This document shows positions 45,311-58,000 of a DNA stretch of 64,000 nt, piece after piece. The position numbers and the translations under genes are program-made. Within the stretch, counting starts at the first letter, position 1; each line of letters begins with the position of its first letter. The stretch spans positions 372,001 through 436,000 of the forward strand of contig BDSL01000085.1 in the NCBI GenBank assembly GCA_003116995.1, given 5' to 3'. Origin of the DNA: Yamagishiella unicocca. Lineage: Eukaryota; Chlorophyta; Chlorophyceae; Chlamydomonadales; Volvocaceae. The notes beneath the pieces were generated by a model. The model was not told the origin of the DNA and ran no database searches. It was given only the letters and a program-made list of their open reading frames with translations.

Positions 45311-48300
45311 TCACTCGAAGTGACAATAACGCAGTTGTGCCAATGGTTCCCTTGGCATCCTTTCCCTCTGAATGCATAGCTCGCTTACCTCGTCAGACAG
45401 CATTGAGCCATAATCCTCCATGCCCCCATGCGAGTGCAGCTCAGGCGGTTGCTCCTCCGCTGTACCGGCATAGTAGTCGTCGTAGCCTTCGCCATCTCCC
45501 ATGCCCGTCGCCCCCATCTCCGCGAAGCCCTCGCTGCCCCCTTCCCACGCAACGGAATGGTCCCCATGCTGCTCTTGGAGCTGCTGTAGGTGCTGCTCCT
45601 GGAGCCGGCGTATGAGATAAGCCGGAAGTGGGGTTGTTTGCGGCTTGAAAGTGCAGTGCTGCAGCTCCAGCGCTTCGCGCTCGCCATCCAGCTCGGCGCG
45701 TAGGGCCTCGCGCTGCCGTCGCTTGTCTGCCACATGTGCCAGGTAAGCATCCGGATTCCTCAGGCTGATACGCGGTCGCACCTGCGAAGTGGGGTAACAG
45801 GAGGACTTGAGCACCTGCAGCACAGATCTACCCCTGTCCGAGGGCTCCCAGCAAAACAACCCGTGTATAATGTTGCTGTCGTACCGCAGCGGTATAGCAG
45901 CGGTAAAGCGCAACCCCGTTGGCATTGGCCTCACTACGATAATGTTCTGTGCCCTTGTTTCAGCAGTCCAACCGATAAATGGATCCAAGGTGGGGTATGA
46001 ACAAATAATGAACGCAGTGTGTATGTATTTGCCCTGTGTGTCCGTGCTTACGTGCGAGTAGGCATCCTTTGTGAAGTTCTGCGGCTTGAAGGTTGCATCT
46101 TCCACCTCCCGCACTTGCTGGAGAGCTCGCTGCTGCTCCATCCATTCTTCACGCCGAGCGCGGCCCCCCTCCACAAGGTCTTCGACGTTTCGGCTGGGCA
46201 TGGCGGCGGCCCTGCGAGTGATCTGGAAACGGACGTGATAGTGAAAACGGGCATTTCAGGCAGATTGAAGCGCCGTGCACGGCTCTTTCATAAACGAGTC
46301 CACTTCGGTATTCGGAAGATGGGATGGCAACCGGCTCTGCTTCGCATGTAAGGCCGCACAGTCGGCTACCCAGAGCGCCAGTGCCAACAGCTGTTTGCGC
46401 ATAAAACTTAATAACTCGTGGGGAGCCCTGTGTTGATTCCGTCTTACTCATGCCATGAGCAGCATCTGGTCGTACTCTGACTGACCTGGGGCTGGAACGT
46501 ACATTCCTTGTACATCTCCATGATCGTTCGCACGCGACGGTCTTGCCAACCCGGCGATGAGTTTACGGTGTGCGCTGACGCCTCGCCCTGCAAGCCCATG
46601 GCGCCCTCTTCACCCGCGCGATCCGTCCGGAGGGGGCTTTGTCGCATCTCGCGCTCTCGTAGCAGCTTTTTGCTCCCGGGTGACATCCGTGGCATGGCGG
46701 GTTCACTCTGCGGCAATCAAAGAGGCACGGTCAAGTTGTAATGTGCCGGAACTTGACTGATGACAGAAGGTTAAGAGGTTAAAGTGGGCCAGCTGGGCAA
46801 GACACGTGTTATGGGCGAATGACTCGTCAGCCAGGTGACCCGTCTAAGCGTGAGGCTGTTGCCCAACGCTTAGCAATTTATTTTAAGCATAAAAACATGC
46901 AAGTCAGAAGACGACGTGGGACAGCGTCACGCCAGCTCAGGCTCCACAACGACATATCCCACGACTGTCGCACCTGCTCCAAGAGCTGTAGCTTGTGCTC
47001 ACGCGTTGCAAGGAAGCGCTCCTGGCGCGCGAGGAACTCGTCCCAGTCCAAGTCGGGGCTTATGCTGACGGTCGTGTGCACGCTAGATGTACGGCGCGTA
47101 CCGTTGCGGCTGTGCTGCTGGCTGGCCGCATTGTTGAGACCTGCACCCCCAGCTGCATCGTAATCGTAGCGCTGGGTAGGCGAGGTAGATCGGGCCTGGC
47201 CGTCACTGCCGCGCATGTGCGGCGCGGACTTGGGGCGACGGGCGAAGCCGGTGAACGAGCTGCGCAGGGAGGCAGATGCGGCCGCCGGGTCTTGCCAGGC
47301 CTTTTGGTGGTAGCTGCTGCTGCTGTGGCTGGGTTGTTGTGAAAAGCCGTTGCGCTGTTGCTGGTGATAGTGCTCGGCTCGTTGACGGAGTGCGGTCTCG
47401 TTTTCCTCGAAGGCTCGGCTGGATAGAACACGAAAACGGGTCCTGGAGGCCGTCGGGGGGCAGAGCCATAGCCATGCGACGTGTGTGCTTGTGGTTCGGA
47501 TCAACAAGTGAAAGTGCAAGTACCGACCGCAGTGAACCGAAGGGTTCACTTACTTTCACGTGCATCGGTGTAATTGCTTAGCGTACCGCGACGGGACGGG
47601 AGGCCGGGAGTCAAGCTGTGGCCTTCATGCGCAGCAACTAGTGAATGGAAGTGGGATCACAGCACCACGTTTTGTCGTCGCGGCATTGCAATGCTGAAGC
47701 CCTGGTCCACATGCTAGGCACCCGAATGAAGAACCTTGAGCCCTTCATAGAACAATTCGGTATAGCTCGTACATCCGCACGCAGTTCAAAACCCTAAGCC
47801 ACTCCCGAGCTACGCCCTGTTTGTTCCAGGCACTGTAACGCATCCCTCGACAAGATGCCGTAGTGTCGTGCGCTCACTCACCTTGGGTGAAATGTGCACT
47901 CCTCCATGCCGGTAGGCAAGTATCGTGATGACGGTGGCTCAGGTGGGTTATACACCCGGGGCGAAACACCCTGTACCGACGCTGTGAACTGTCGCTGTCG
48001 CTCCTCCTCCACAAGCTGCTGGAAGATGCGCTCCTCCTGGCGAGCGCGCTGCTGAAACGCGCGCTTGTACAATCTGGCCCCTACCTCGGTGCCGTTCACT
48101 ATCGCTTTGGACGGGCTCGCAGGAGTAACAGCACCGCCCACGTTTTTCCCACTGCCGGCGGGATGGGCCCGGTTGCTTTCCGGAAGGTTGTTTCCTAGAA
48201 GTGGGGACCTCACGCTGCCATTGGCATGTGCAGCGCCCCGGCTGGAAGCCGCCAACGTCGAGGCACTGCTGCACGGACTCTGCTGCCGGTCATGGGAAGC

Positions 48301-50154
48301 CAGGTCGCGTTGATGCTTTGTAGGCGTGTTTCTGGAAAAAGACTGGTACACCTCTGAAGGCGATTTGCCCTGCGGCCATTGGGGCACATAGGCATGTATT
48401 GCTCTTGCATTTAGCATCGTAGCTTCGAACAAAGTTGTGCAATACACGAACTCATGGTTCACTTGATGAGGACAGCCTGCCCCATTGCTACTACTTTACC
48501 CGGCGCCGCACCTGCATAATGAGGTGCGAGGCCGTGGTGATTTTGGGCGTGAAGGTGCAGCCGTCCAGCTCCGAAGACTCACGGTCATGGCGCGCCTTGG
48601 CATGGCGCTCATCGCAGCGCTGACGCCACCGCAATGTGCGTTCGTACAGCTGCTGGAGGCGCGCGGACCGTTCACGGTCTGGCAGTTTGACCGGAAGTTT
48701 TGCCGGTGTGCTGGAATCAGCTTCACTCTGGCCCTGTTCCGGACCATACCGCTCAATGCTGGTGCGGGCATTCAGCATGGTGAATGCCTTGGAGGCGGAC
48801 CCGGGAGCAGACGGAGGTCCACGTCGAGATTGGGGGACAGCTGCGCTTGCCACAGGGGTAGATGTGCTAGCTGACGTGGCGCGCGCATAAGGTACATGGC
48901 CTGCGTATTACAACCGGACACGGGAGGGGCAGTTTGGATGGCCCAGGGGCCGCATAGGAGTTGTTTGGCATAAATTCTTCACAGCAGATAGAGATACGTC
49001 ACTGCAACATGGTGAACTGACGCGTTGCGTACGTCAAAAACACACCACGGTGTCCTCACCATTCGTTGTCGCCTTCAAGGGCACGGGTGTGGGCGAGCCA
49101 TCCAGGGAGGCCATGCTGCCATGAACGCTGGACCCCGTCCCAGCTTCAGCATCGTCGCCCGCAGCAGGCTGGGAAACCACTCGTTGACTCTGCTGCTGAC
49201 GCAATCGCTCCCGCATTTCTTGCAGGAGCGACATCGTCTGCGACGGTGCAGGTGAGGTAGGTGAACCCGGCCCATATATTGCTTGTTCTTGCTCTGCCCG
49301 CCCTGCCTCAACTGCAGATGCCTGCTGCAACCGCAGCAACTCGCTGTAACCCGGCGAGGCATCAGCGCCCTGTACAGCTTGCCGGTGGTTCGTGAACGGC
49401 GATGCAGCGAAGGCGCCCGGTTGGTGCGCCTGTGCTGATGTCGAATAAACCTGCTGCGCACCCCTGGATAGCCCTTCAGGAAGGAGCAGCAGATCTGCAA
49501 GTGGCGCTTGTCCGGCGTGTCCGGCTGCCCGGGTCCCATAACCGCCAGCTCCGGGGAATTCTGCCGATTTGCCGGAGCTGTACGCGCCGACGGGGAGAGC
49601 AGTGTGCCGTGCTGAGGCCGCACCTGCAAACGCACACACACATACACAAAATGAGACCACCGCGAGGCCACTTTGCCCCACTATGTTCATACGAGTACCT
49701 GCATTAAAGGAGTGCGATGGGCTGTAGGAATAGGGCGACTGGCTGACTGCAATCCTGCCGCTAGGTGCCGCTGGGGCGGGTGCGGCCTGGATGCCCAGAA
49801 GCTCCTGCTCAATCGTCTGCAGTATGTCCACAGACAAGGGTGATATTAAGCGCTACCGCAGCCGCTGAACGAACGATCTTGGAGGCCAGCTGGGACTCCT
49901 CACCCATGCCGCTAAGTCAAGCTCCAACAGGGTTGGGTCCTGTAAAACCCCATACGCTGGCTGCGCCTGGCCATCAAAGAGAAAAGACTCGGTGGCTGTA
50001 ATAGGGCATCCGATGGAGTTTTGCGCTTGCTAGAAAGCAACATTACCTGCAATCCAGCTGAGTTCGTCGGTGCGCTCCCTAAACTAAGACGTGACAATAC
50101 ATCTGTTATAAGAGCTGCCTCCTCCTGGCTGAGGCCAGTGAGGTCCGGCAACAT
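45311..50154 (-). CDS. Unrecognised modular protein with repeated CTF-x-P motifs
   Basis: I do not recognise a named ortholog. Nine exons chain in frame: 50047-50154 (MLPDLTGLSQEEAALITDVL), 49699-49816, 49060-49623, about 48512-48877, about 47888-48400, 46976 to about 47421, about 46485-46710, about 46061-46230 and 45311 to about 45783. A short motif recurs near the ends of several exons: GCTFTPKIT, ECTFHP, ECTFQPQ, DATFKPQ and HCTFKPQ. Each is preceded by an Arg/Glu/Gln-rich helical stretch such as RRQREALRAELDGEREAL. Two exons also begin with MLNAR. Repeats of this kind occur in protist and algal cytoskeletal or cilium-associated proteins, so a structural role is possible, but that is inference. 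The stop is GAG-TGA in YCHFE. The last 44 bp and the 3'UTR are duplicated in the neighbouring array. The fifth exon's 5' border is uncertain. Confidence 0.8.
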
Positions 50155-51145
50155 GATATCCCCAAAGGTCAAGGAGTTGCCTCAAGCATAGTATTCTAGT
50201 TTGGAAGCTTTTTACATTTCGTGGTAGAGTGTAATGTGGATATAGTGTTGCTGCGAGCGTCTAGGGCACAGCGTAAGCGCGCTGACTTTGACTCGCGGTC
50301 GTTGGTTTCACCTGCTTGCGGTAAAGCAAGGCTGCCGATCTGTTCCTCTATACAGATGCCAGGACAAGCCATCAAATCCATGTACCGTTATTCTCTTATT
50401 CATTTAATACGGTATGCAGTACCGCCAATGCTGGAAGGAAACATGCGTTGTGTTCGGGTGCATGAATAGTTTATAACCCTGATAAGTTATGCATGCGATT
50501 TGGCCCTGTTCCGAAATGGCGTAGGTCTTGACCCAAGGGTCTTACCCCCCAGATGTCGACAGCAAGTAAAGGACTACATTGCGGAGCACTCAGAACGGTA
50601 AAAATGCGAGAAGCGTCTAGCGATCAGCAATCGGGGACTCAAGAGGCCGAGGGACGCCAATGCTTCCGAGTCCGATAGGTACGTGCATTACAGCAGTCTA
50701 CGCGTGACCCCTTGGTGCAAGGACTTGCAAAAGCAAATGCAGTCACAGAGCGAACAACACAAGGTGTCTGGTACCTCCGCTTGCCGTCACTAACGGCTCA
50801 CCATGCGCAACGTCCCCGACACAAGATAGGATCCCAGCAACACGCCAAGGAAACGGCCCGTAGCGCTGGGCCTACCACAAAAGCTGTCGCCCGGTGTCAC
50901 CTAAAACCTCTGCTGCACGCCACATCATTTCTGCCCGAATGTTCATCCCGTCGCCCGACTTATCCAGTCAAACGTCCTCCCACCATCCCCACACGCAATT
51001 CGCTGGTCCTGCCACGGCGGGTCGCAAGCGCCTGTTGCGTTGCTCCACCGATCACAATGCTCTCCAATACGGTAGTGCGGCCCTGCTTAGGAAAGTACAC
51101 CCGACGGAACGTACAAGGCACGCTCCTTCAAGGGCCACGGGTACC
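50155..51145. other. Intergenic: CTF-x-P promoter and NOP58 3' flank
   Basis: This contains the upstream region of the CTF-x-P gene and the NOP58 3'UTR. A minus-strand TGTAA at 50688-50692, about 450 bases past the NOP58 stop, is a candidate poly(A) signal. No further gene is seen. Confidence 0.5.
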
Positions 51146-53712
51146 TTACTCGTCCTTCTTCTTCTTCTTGCCGTCCTTGTCCTTCTTGGGCTTTTTCTCC
51201 TCCACCTTCTCCTCCACCTAAAGGGTTGCACGCGTGTACAGAGGGCGGCTGGCTGTCAGTCATTGCTTGACACTAGGAAAGGCAGTTTCAGAGCATTCAA
51301 TTCGCATATTGCTATCATAGCAATCCCGAGGCATTCGATGTTTAGCAGTCTGCGGAGATGGGTAACCGTGCGTCAACGTTTGCTTGCATGCGCACCTTGC
51401 CATTCGCCTCCCCGTCCGCCACTTTGGCCTTCTTCTTCTTCGGCTGCTCCTCTTCGGGTGCGGCCGCCTCTTCCTCAACCGCTTTCTTCTTCTTCTTGTC
51501 CTTCTTCTCCTACATCGACGGCAGTTAGAAATGTTAAAGCATTAGACCTCCACACGACTCGAGGAACGACATGGATTGCCGGCGGGCATGCGGCTCGTAG
51601 GGCGAATCATGGAAAGTGACTTTGAGCAAAGTCTGCTGCCCACTCTTACCTTCTTTTCCGCTGGTGCTGCGTCCGGCACATCCGCGTCCGCATTGTATGC
51701 CTTCGGCTGAGTAGCCAGCGCGGGCGCGGCGCCTTGCCGTGCCTTGTCGTACTTGGCGGGCTGCTCCTTGCCCTTCGATGTTCCTGCCTCAGTTCCAAGT
51801 AGTTTGCCCTCCAGCTGCCTCAGCCGTGCCTCCACCTGCATTGCGCAATGAATTGGCATGCGTTGGTGTGCGTTGGTGGACAGCATGGCGGCTCTAACCA
51901 ACTACGGTTAACGCTAGTGATTTTTCACAACACTGGAAACTTAGTCATACTTCCATGCTGACCCTACGTCAGCTTGTATTGGGTACAAGTAATGTCACGA
52001 TTGGTGATCCCAATACGCACGACCAGAACCGGCGCCAGTCATCGTGCGTGGATGGTCCCGAAGGGACGATACCTTCCATTCGCTGACGCCCATTATCCAG
52101 CGACGTTTCAACTGTACCAGGACGTCTGCTGGCTGCCGGTCAAACCACGCCCATCGCACCTTCTGTCGCGCCTCAATGCCCAATGTGGCGTCGTTGGTAT
52201 CGCCAAGTGCATCCACCCTGATCGCTAGGGCACACTTGGCAGCCAGCACTCGGCTGATCTTGCCCTTGAACTTGGGCGCAGACTGCCCAATCAGGGAAGC
52301 GTGATAGATAAGGCCGTACTTCGGCGTCTCATGCTTGGTCTTCAGCGCCCGGAACAGCGCCTTCTCTGCGCCCAGAATTTGCACCGTGCTGGCCGGCTGC
52401 TTGGCGAGGTTGATCAAGCTGCCGGCGTGCGCAATGAGGCGCGCTCCCACCAACTCGCCCACCAGCACCGTCAGGTTAGGCGCGACCGCGTTCATGCGGT
52501 TGCGTAGGTACTCGAAGAGCTGGGCGCGGTACTCCGACAGCGCGATGACCTGGTTGGCGAGGTCCTTAATGTTGTCCAGGTCCGACTCACTGATGTCGGT
52601 TCCCATGGAGACCTGCGCAGCTGCCTTGAGCTGCCCCTCAACCTCCTCCTCGAGGATGCCCGAGAAGTCCAGGCCCTGCGCCTGGTCACGCGTGCCCATA
52701 AACACCACCGCCTTGGCGTACTGGATGTTGTCCGAGGTGATTTTGGTCATCTCTGGGAAGTGCCAGCCATACCACTCACGCACGCGCATCGCGTAGGTGT
52801 TCAGCTCCTTGTCCAGATCGTCCAACAGGCCTATGGCCTGGACAATCATGGTATCCACCTTGTCGGGGCTGAACTTCAGCTTGTAGCGCGAAAGGCTGTG
52901 GCTGAGACCGAGCGACATGGGTCGCAGGTCGGCACCCCCTAGGCCGCTGCGGAGGTGGTACCCGGGTCGGTGGCGGCGTCAGCGTGAGCGCGCGAAGCAA
53001 AACCCGTCGGCGGCGCCGCCCGGCTTACCTGATAAGGCCAGTGAGCTGGTTGCGGATGCCGCGACTAAGCTCCAGGACTTGGTTACTACACAGGGACGAA
53101 AGAGCGTCGCAGCGTGAGGCTAGTCGTCAAGACGGCGACCCAAACGAGCTGATGCCTCACCTCCATAGCACGTTCAGGCCCAGCTTCTCCTGCACAATGC
53201 TGCCAAGCTTCTTGTCCAGAACAGCGAGCTTGTCCTCCTCCCCGACATGCTTCTTAAGGAACTTCTTCAGGCCTGCGATGCAGACAAGCCGTGGTTGAGC
53301 GCTGGCGGAGCTGCATTTCGCATGAAGCGAACGCACCCTTGCTAAGCTTGCTGTCAACAAGTGCAGTGGCAGCGGCAAGCGCCTCGGTGGTGTTCTCAAA
53401 CTTGCTGAAGGCCTTAAGCTTGACGACCTGCGGACGCCAATATTTCCGTCAGCGACCTTCCGTTACTGCAAGCTCCTCGAAACCATTATCCACGTTATAC
53501 ATACCTTTTGAGCTTGTTCCAGCGTCTGGAAGTCGCTCGCGAGGTCCTGCGCACAGTAAATCAAGCCGCCGCCGTTACCAGCCGTCACGGCGCCGCCCGC
53601 GTCCAGTGCACAATAATGCATGCAATAAGCTCACTTCAGACTCCTCTAGCTTCTTCTCTTTAAGCACTTTGAACAGCGCATAGCCGGCCGCTGTTTCAAA
53701 TAGAAACAACAT
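51146..53712 (-). CDS. NOP58: Nucleolar protein NOP58, box C/D snoRNP core
   Basis: NOP58 pairs with NOP56 in the nucleolar box C/D snoRNP that guides 2'-O-methylation of rRNA and pre-rRNA processing. The start at 53712 gives [20 protein letters not shown] (exon 53635-53712). Small exons follow with [14 protein letters not shown] (about 53520), [18 protein letters not shown] (about 53390) and [20 protein letters not shown] (about 53220), then [15 protein letters not shown] (about 53060). The large exon (about 52155-52930) has [35 protein letters not shown] and the Nop domain ([32 protein letters not shown]). Three C-terminal exons (about 51655-51838, 51400-51510 and 51146-51218) encode the Lys/Glu/Asp-rich tail ending KKKKKDE. 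The architecture and length agree with NOP58 rather than NOP56. I looked for a box C/D snoRNA in one intron and did not find a convincing one. Confidence 0.97.
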
Positions 53713-53920
53713 CGTGCCAAATATCTTCTTGATAAGCTGCCTGTCCGTAACGTATTGCTATTACACTAGTAGCAAAAAGTAAGGGTATAGACCAATGTCG
53801 CGACATGACCTTTACTTAATCCTCGGCAAAATGTGCAGGCTCTGCCGTGTTAATGTCGTACCTGAATGACTGTCGCTTGCAAAAATTACTTGCATGGTTC
53901 AACGCCCAAAATTCCAGGAG

Positions 53921-53930
53921 GTATATATAC
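53921..53930 (-). promoter_or_regulatory. TATA-like element upstream of NOP58
   Basis: GTATATATAC, a self-complementary TATA-like sequence, lies about 210 bp before the NOP58 ATG. The transcription start is unknown, so this is positional evidence only. Confidence 0.3.
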
Positions 53931-54780
53931 TTCACGAGCGGTAGCTTTAACATGTCATTAGGTTACTGCTGGCGAGTATAATACCCGTGACACGCCACCC
54001 CAACTGAGCGCGAGAAGCAGCGAGCACGCGTCAATCGCGGCGGGGCAGGTGGGGCCTGCCTGGTCTCGCAATGGGTAGGAAGGGGATTCCCAGTAGGAGA
54101 ACATTTAGACTGTATGCATCCATTTCCACGAAGAATGCCAGCCCTTACCGCCATTACCGGTACCCAACCGCCCATACCCGTTATGTCCTGTAAGTGTGTT
54201 TCCCGTTTTCCCCCTGTTTCCCTCCTAGGTTATGCTGCACCCATCTCACACAGCCATGGGAATACACTTAAGTCTTAGTCAACTGTGTTCGGGCAGCAGT
54301 CCATTCATGTCCATTGAGGCTGATTGAGGCCCTTAATGTGCTGCCAACTAAACGCTGCCAACTAAACGCTGCATTAATTCTGGTGCGCCTCAAGGTGGAC
54401 TGATTAGCTAACATCTGCTAACAGAAGGAGCAGGGAAGGCAAACTAATGCAGAATGGGGTGTAATAGGGCAAATGAAAAGTAGGGGGTCAGCCCAGTGGA
54501 CGAGCCCAGCATGGGGCGAGGAAAACACTTGGCTAGCATGGTGGCGTGTATGTCGTTGCCTGTCGATATATGCGCTGGTTATGTTGCGAGCCGGGTTACA
54601 AAACAGGATCCAGCTCCGGCCCGCGCCAGTCGCCGGGATCTGCAGCTTCTTAACACCCGCTCGCATGCTTCGCAGCTATCACGCACAGGGTTTTAGCGTG
54701 TTACGAATCAGCCCCAAATCGACACATCGACGTGGAACCGTAACACCGCTTGCAAGCACCGCGCCAAACAGCAGCCGTCA

Positions 54781-54860
54781 CACCCTGACTGCTCGCAGCA
54801 ACAGCGGCAGGACTTTACCACACCCTGACTGCTCGCAGCAACAGCGGCAGGGCTTTACCA
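54781..54860. repeat. 40-bp direct tandem duplication
   Basis: A 40-bp unit beginning CACCCTGACTGCTCGCAGCA is present twice back to back (54781-54820 and 54821-54860) with a single mismatch. It lies in the NOP58-KRI1 intergenic region. Confidence 0.95.
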
Positions 54861-55060
54861 GGTATGGTGCGCCCATGCAGCCAAGTCAAACCAAACATAA
54901 AAAGTACGACAGAACCGGCAGGCCTCCTGCGCTCCAGTAAGTCCAGACACCACTACACCCCGGTAGCCCGGTAAAGCTCGATAGCCTGTTCAATGTAACG
55001 GCTCCGTGCGACCGACACAATGCCAAGCATGGGTGTACCTACGAGAACCTAACGCCGCCT

Positions 55061-58000
55061 TCACGACTTCCCTGTCTCACGCTTGCTCGCGCGTTTGTGG
55101 GACCGCTTCTGGTTCTTCCTCTGAGCTCGTGACAACCCATCCGTCGGCTCCGTAGCGCCGCCTGCCGACTGGCCTTGCTGCTGGCCGCCGGTCTTGCGCT
55201 TCTTGCCCTCGTAGCCCTGGCCGCCGTACCCCCCGCCCGAATCCTTCTTAAGCGTCGGCACCGCATACGAAGCCAGGCGCGCCTGCTTGGGGTCGACCGG
55301 CTGATGCTCCTTGCGGTGCGGTCGGTTGCCATCTCTGCTGCCGCCATCCCGCCGCGTGTCGTCGTCCGGCCTCTTGCGCTTCTTGTTTTGCGTGTCGCCC
55401 TCAGCCGCAGCCTGTGAGCCCGGCCCAGGGCCGGCCTTGCCGCCGTCGCCCTGAGGCCGCTCCTTGTGCTTCCGCTCGTCCTTGCCGTGGCCCTGCTGGG
55501 GCTCCGCCAATTTTCCCTTACCCTCGGCCTTGTCCGGCCTGCCAGCCGCCGCGCCAGCCTTGCCCGGAGCGCCATCAGCGCCGGCGCTTCCGGGGCCCAG
55601 GCCCGCCGCGTCGCCGGCGTCACCCTTCTCGCGCCGCCACTGATCGCTCTGACGGCCGCTGCCCGAACCCTTCTGCCACTCGCGCTTCTTGTTGTTGCGC
55701 CGCTGGCTCGTCAGGTTGGCTGCGGGAAGAAGCAAGGCAGCGGAACTTATGTCAGGGAGGAGAACCGCACATGAGGTGAGGCGACAGCACATCAGGATTT
55801 CCGCAGGCTCGGGCACTTGACTCCTAGCTGATAGTACCATACAGCCGCTGCGCTGCTGCGGTCCCTGGTCCGGGCCGTCCCATCAGGCATCGGTCCACTA
55901 GCTACTGCTGCCCATCCAATGCTTCCAAGCCTGGCAGAGCCGCCCGCGCATGCATTCCGCTAGCCAGGCTCCCTGCACCTCACACGCACCCATGTCGCCC
56001 TTGACCATCTCCAGTGCCTTGTAGTTGGGGCGCTGCTTGCTCAAGTCTTCACGGTACGGCGCCATGCGCTTCATGCCCACCACTTGGTTGAGTGCCTTGT
56101 CATTCAGGCGCAAAATCTCGTCCACACTGAGGCCAAACGTGCTCGCGGGCACCTGAGATATCCATTGGACATGGCCGAGGGAACAAAATAAAGTGAAGGA
56201 ACACCGTCGAGCCCTCATTCTTTACCCGCTCTTCCCTAATAGGGTTGTTTGTATAATCGGTTAATTTTATCCACTCGGGGTAGCATCAACAAACACTATG
56301 CTGTTAATATGCTTAAAAAACCGGGTCGAACTCGTCCGATCATAATTAAACATGCACTCGTGGTTACCGTATATGTGGTACGTAATGCCCCATTACGGAA
56401 CTCAGTTCCTCCCAGTGGGTGCCGTTTTCCCTGTGGCGCAATTGCTGCTCAACTAGTTAGCACCCGAATACCCACACGGACCTCTTTATATCGGAATCGC
56501 GTCTTGATGCCTCCCACGTTGTCCTCATAGTCCAACTTGTAGTACTCCTCCAGCAGCCGCTGCATCTCAGCGCGCTGACGGCTCGCTGCCTCCGGATCGG
56601 CTCGTACCTTGCCGCCGCGGGCGTTGCCCTGTTGTGATTGCAAGTTCCACAGGCAGAGGGTTCTAGCACCCGGCATCCAGCGCCCGCACACACTAGAGCA
56701 AGCCCTCAAAAGTGTTCCTGGGGCCGTATGCATGTTTGATGTCACTCTGTGGTCTTGCAAGGACTCTACGCCGATTCACGATTCATTGCGCACCGGTAAG
56801 GCGCCTCCCCGAAATGAACTCAGCTTGCAGGTCGGCAGCGTCATCTGCGTGTCAAACCCTAGATCGGCTCCCTACCCGCCGTTGCCCCTACCCGCGCCCG
56901 CGCCCCCACCGCTTGCCTACCTCCGGCTCCTCACTGAGCGCGTCCACCTCTCTGAGCTTCTTCTTGAGAGTGCTGAACCGCACCGGCTTGCCTTCACCAT
57001 CTTCTTCTTCTTTGTCGCCGTCCACCTCATCTTCGCTATCTTCCATTTCACCCCCCAGCAAATCTAGGTCGTCTTGCAGGTTCTCCAAATCCTCCTCAGC
57101 CTGCAGCACACGCAGGTGACGGCAACGGTCGCGGTACCGTCATTGCACATCCACAACTGAGCACTGCGTCGTCGCTGCCGCAGCACAGCGCTTGCGACGA
57201 CAGAAAAACTTCCCTTGCCCTTGACCACCATATACTTACAAAGCCATCCCGGCCCAGGCCACCAAGCTCTCCCAGCGGTTACCACTGATGCCCAAAGTAT
57301 GAGGTGTGCCCACCTAACTAATACGGCGTAGCGTTGTTCCTTTCAAACACGGTGGCGGATACATAGCCCCATACGTACATCGTAGTAGGCGTCGTCGAAT
57401 GCTGCCGCCATCTTCTTGTCCCACTCCTCCGGGTCAAAGTCCCCGTCCAACATGTCGTCCAGGGAGGCTGCGGCGGGAGCGGCGGCGCCCGCAACGTTGC
57501 GCAGCTTGTCCATCCTTGGGGTAGGTGAGGGAGCGGGGCGATGAGGAACGGCGGCAAGACAGCATGAACGCGGTTAGGGGGTTCAGACGCAGGCGCCGCC
57601 TGCCTTTTGAGAACAGAACCCTCCATTGCCCACTACGCGGACCCACAGTGAGATCGCATTTCCTGGCACACAGGCGCTTTTGCAAGCCGGGCGTCCGCTG
57701 CACCTCACAGCTCGTTACTGGCCTTGCCCCTCACGCTACGGCCGCCTGCCCGAAGCCCGTGAAAGGATCGCCGACGACGAAACCACACACCACACACCAC
57801 GCAGCAGACAACGCCTCACTTGCTCTCGATCTCGTGCTTCTTGAGGTTCTTGAGTCGCTTGACGTCCTCCCGCGCCTCCGCCTCCGCCTCCTCCAGCCGC
57901 TGCTTCTTCGCCTCGCGCTGCCGCTTGCGCTTGTCATCGGGCTTGCGCACCGTGCCATCTACGATACGAGGATGCGTCACGATACGGTCGGCGCCGGGCT

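Larger units (their letters stand above)
42534..45354. repeat. Array unit 5 (2821 bp), right-most
   Basis: A mosaic. The AP2 part has the Val variant of copy 0/unit 1 at about 42993 but the Glu variant of units 2-4 at about 43109. The upstream part carries the 9-bp deletion and CAATAGG of unit 1. A private change (ACGGGTCC) lies at about 45242. Its right edge continues without a break into the intact last exon of the CTF-x-P gene. Confidence 0.97.
53713..55060. other. Intergenic: NOP58 promoter and KRI1 3' flank
   Basis: A palindromic TATA-like GTATATATAC at 53921-53930 lies about 210 bases upstream of the NOP58 start. A minus-strand TGTAA at 54596-54600 is a candidate poly(A) signal for KRI1. 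Open frames here have no recognisable content. Confidence 0.45.

Noticed and set aside
31223..45354. Array as a transposon, CRISPR array or satellite
   Set aside because: The units contain recognisable parts of two neighbouring genes, no transposase or reverse transcriptase frame, no terminal inverted repeats and no target-site duplication. The period is far too long for CRISPR.
50154..50172. Earlier start for the CTF-x-P protein at 50172
   Set aside because: That codon is TTG. The first ATG in frame is at 50154.
51839..52155. Box C/D snoRNA hosted in a NOP58 intron
   Set aside because: I found only weak C- and D-like motifs without a terminal stem or good spacing, so it is not reported as a feature.
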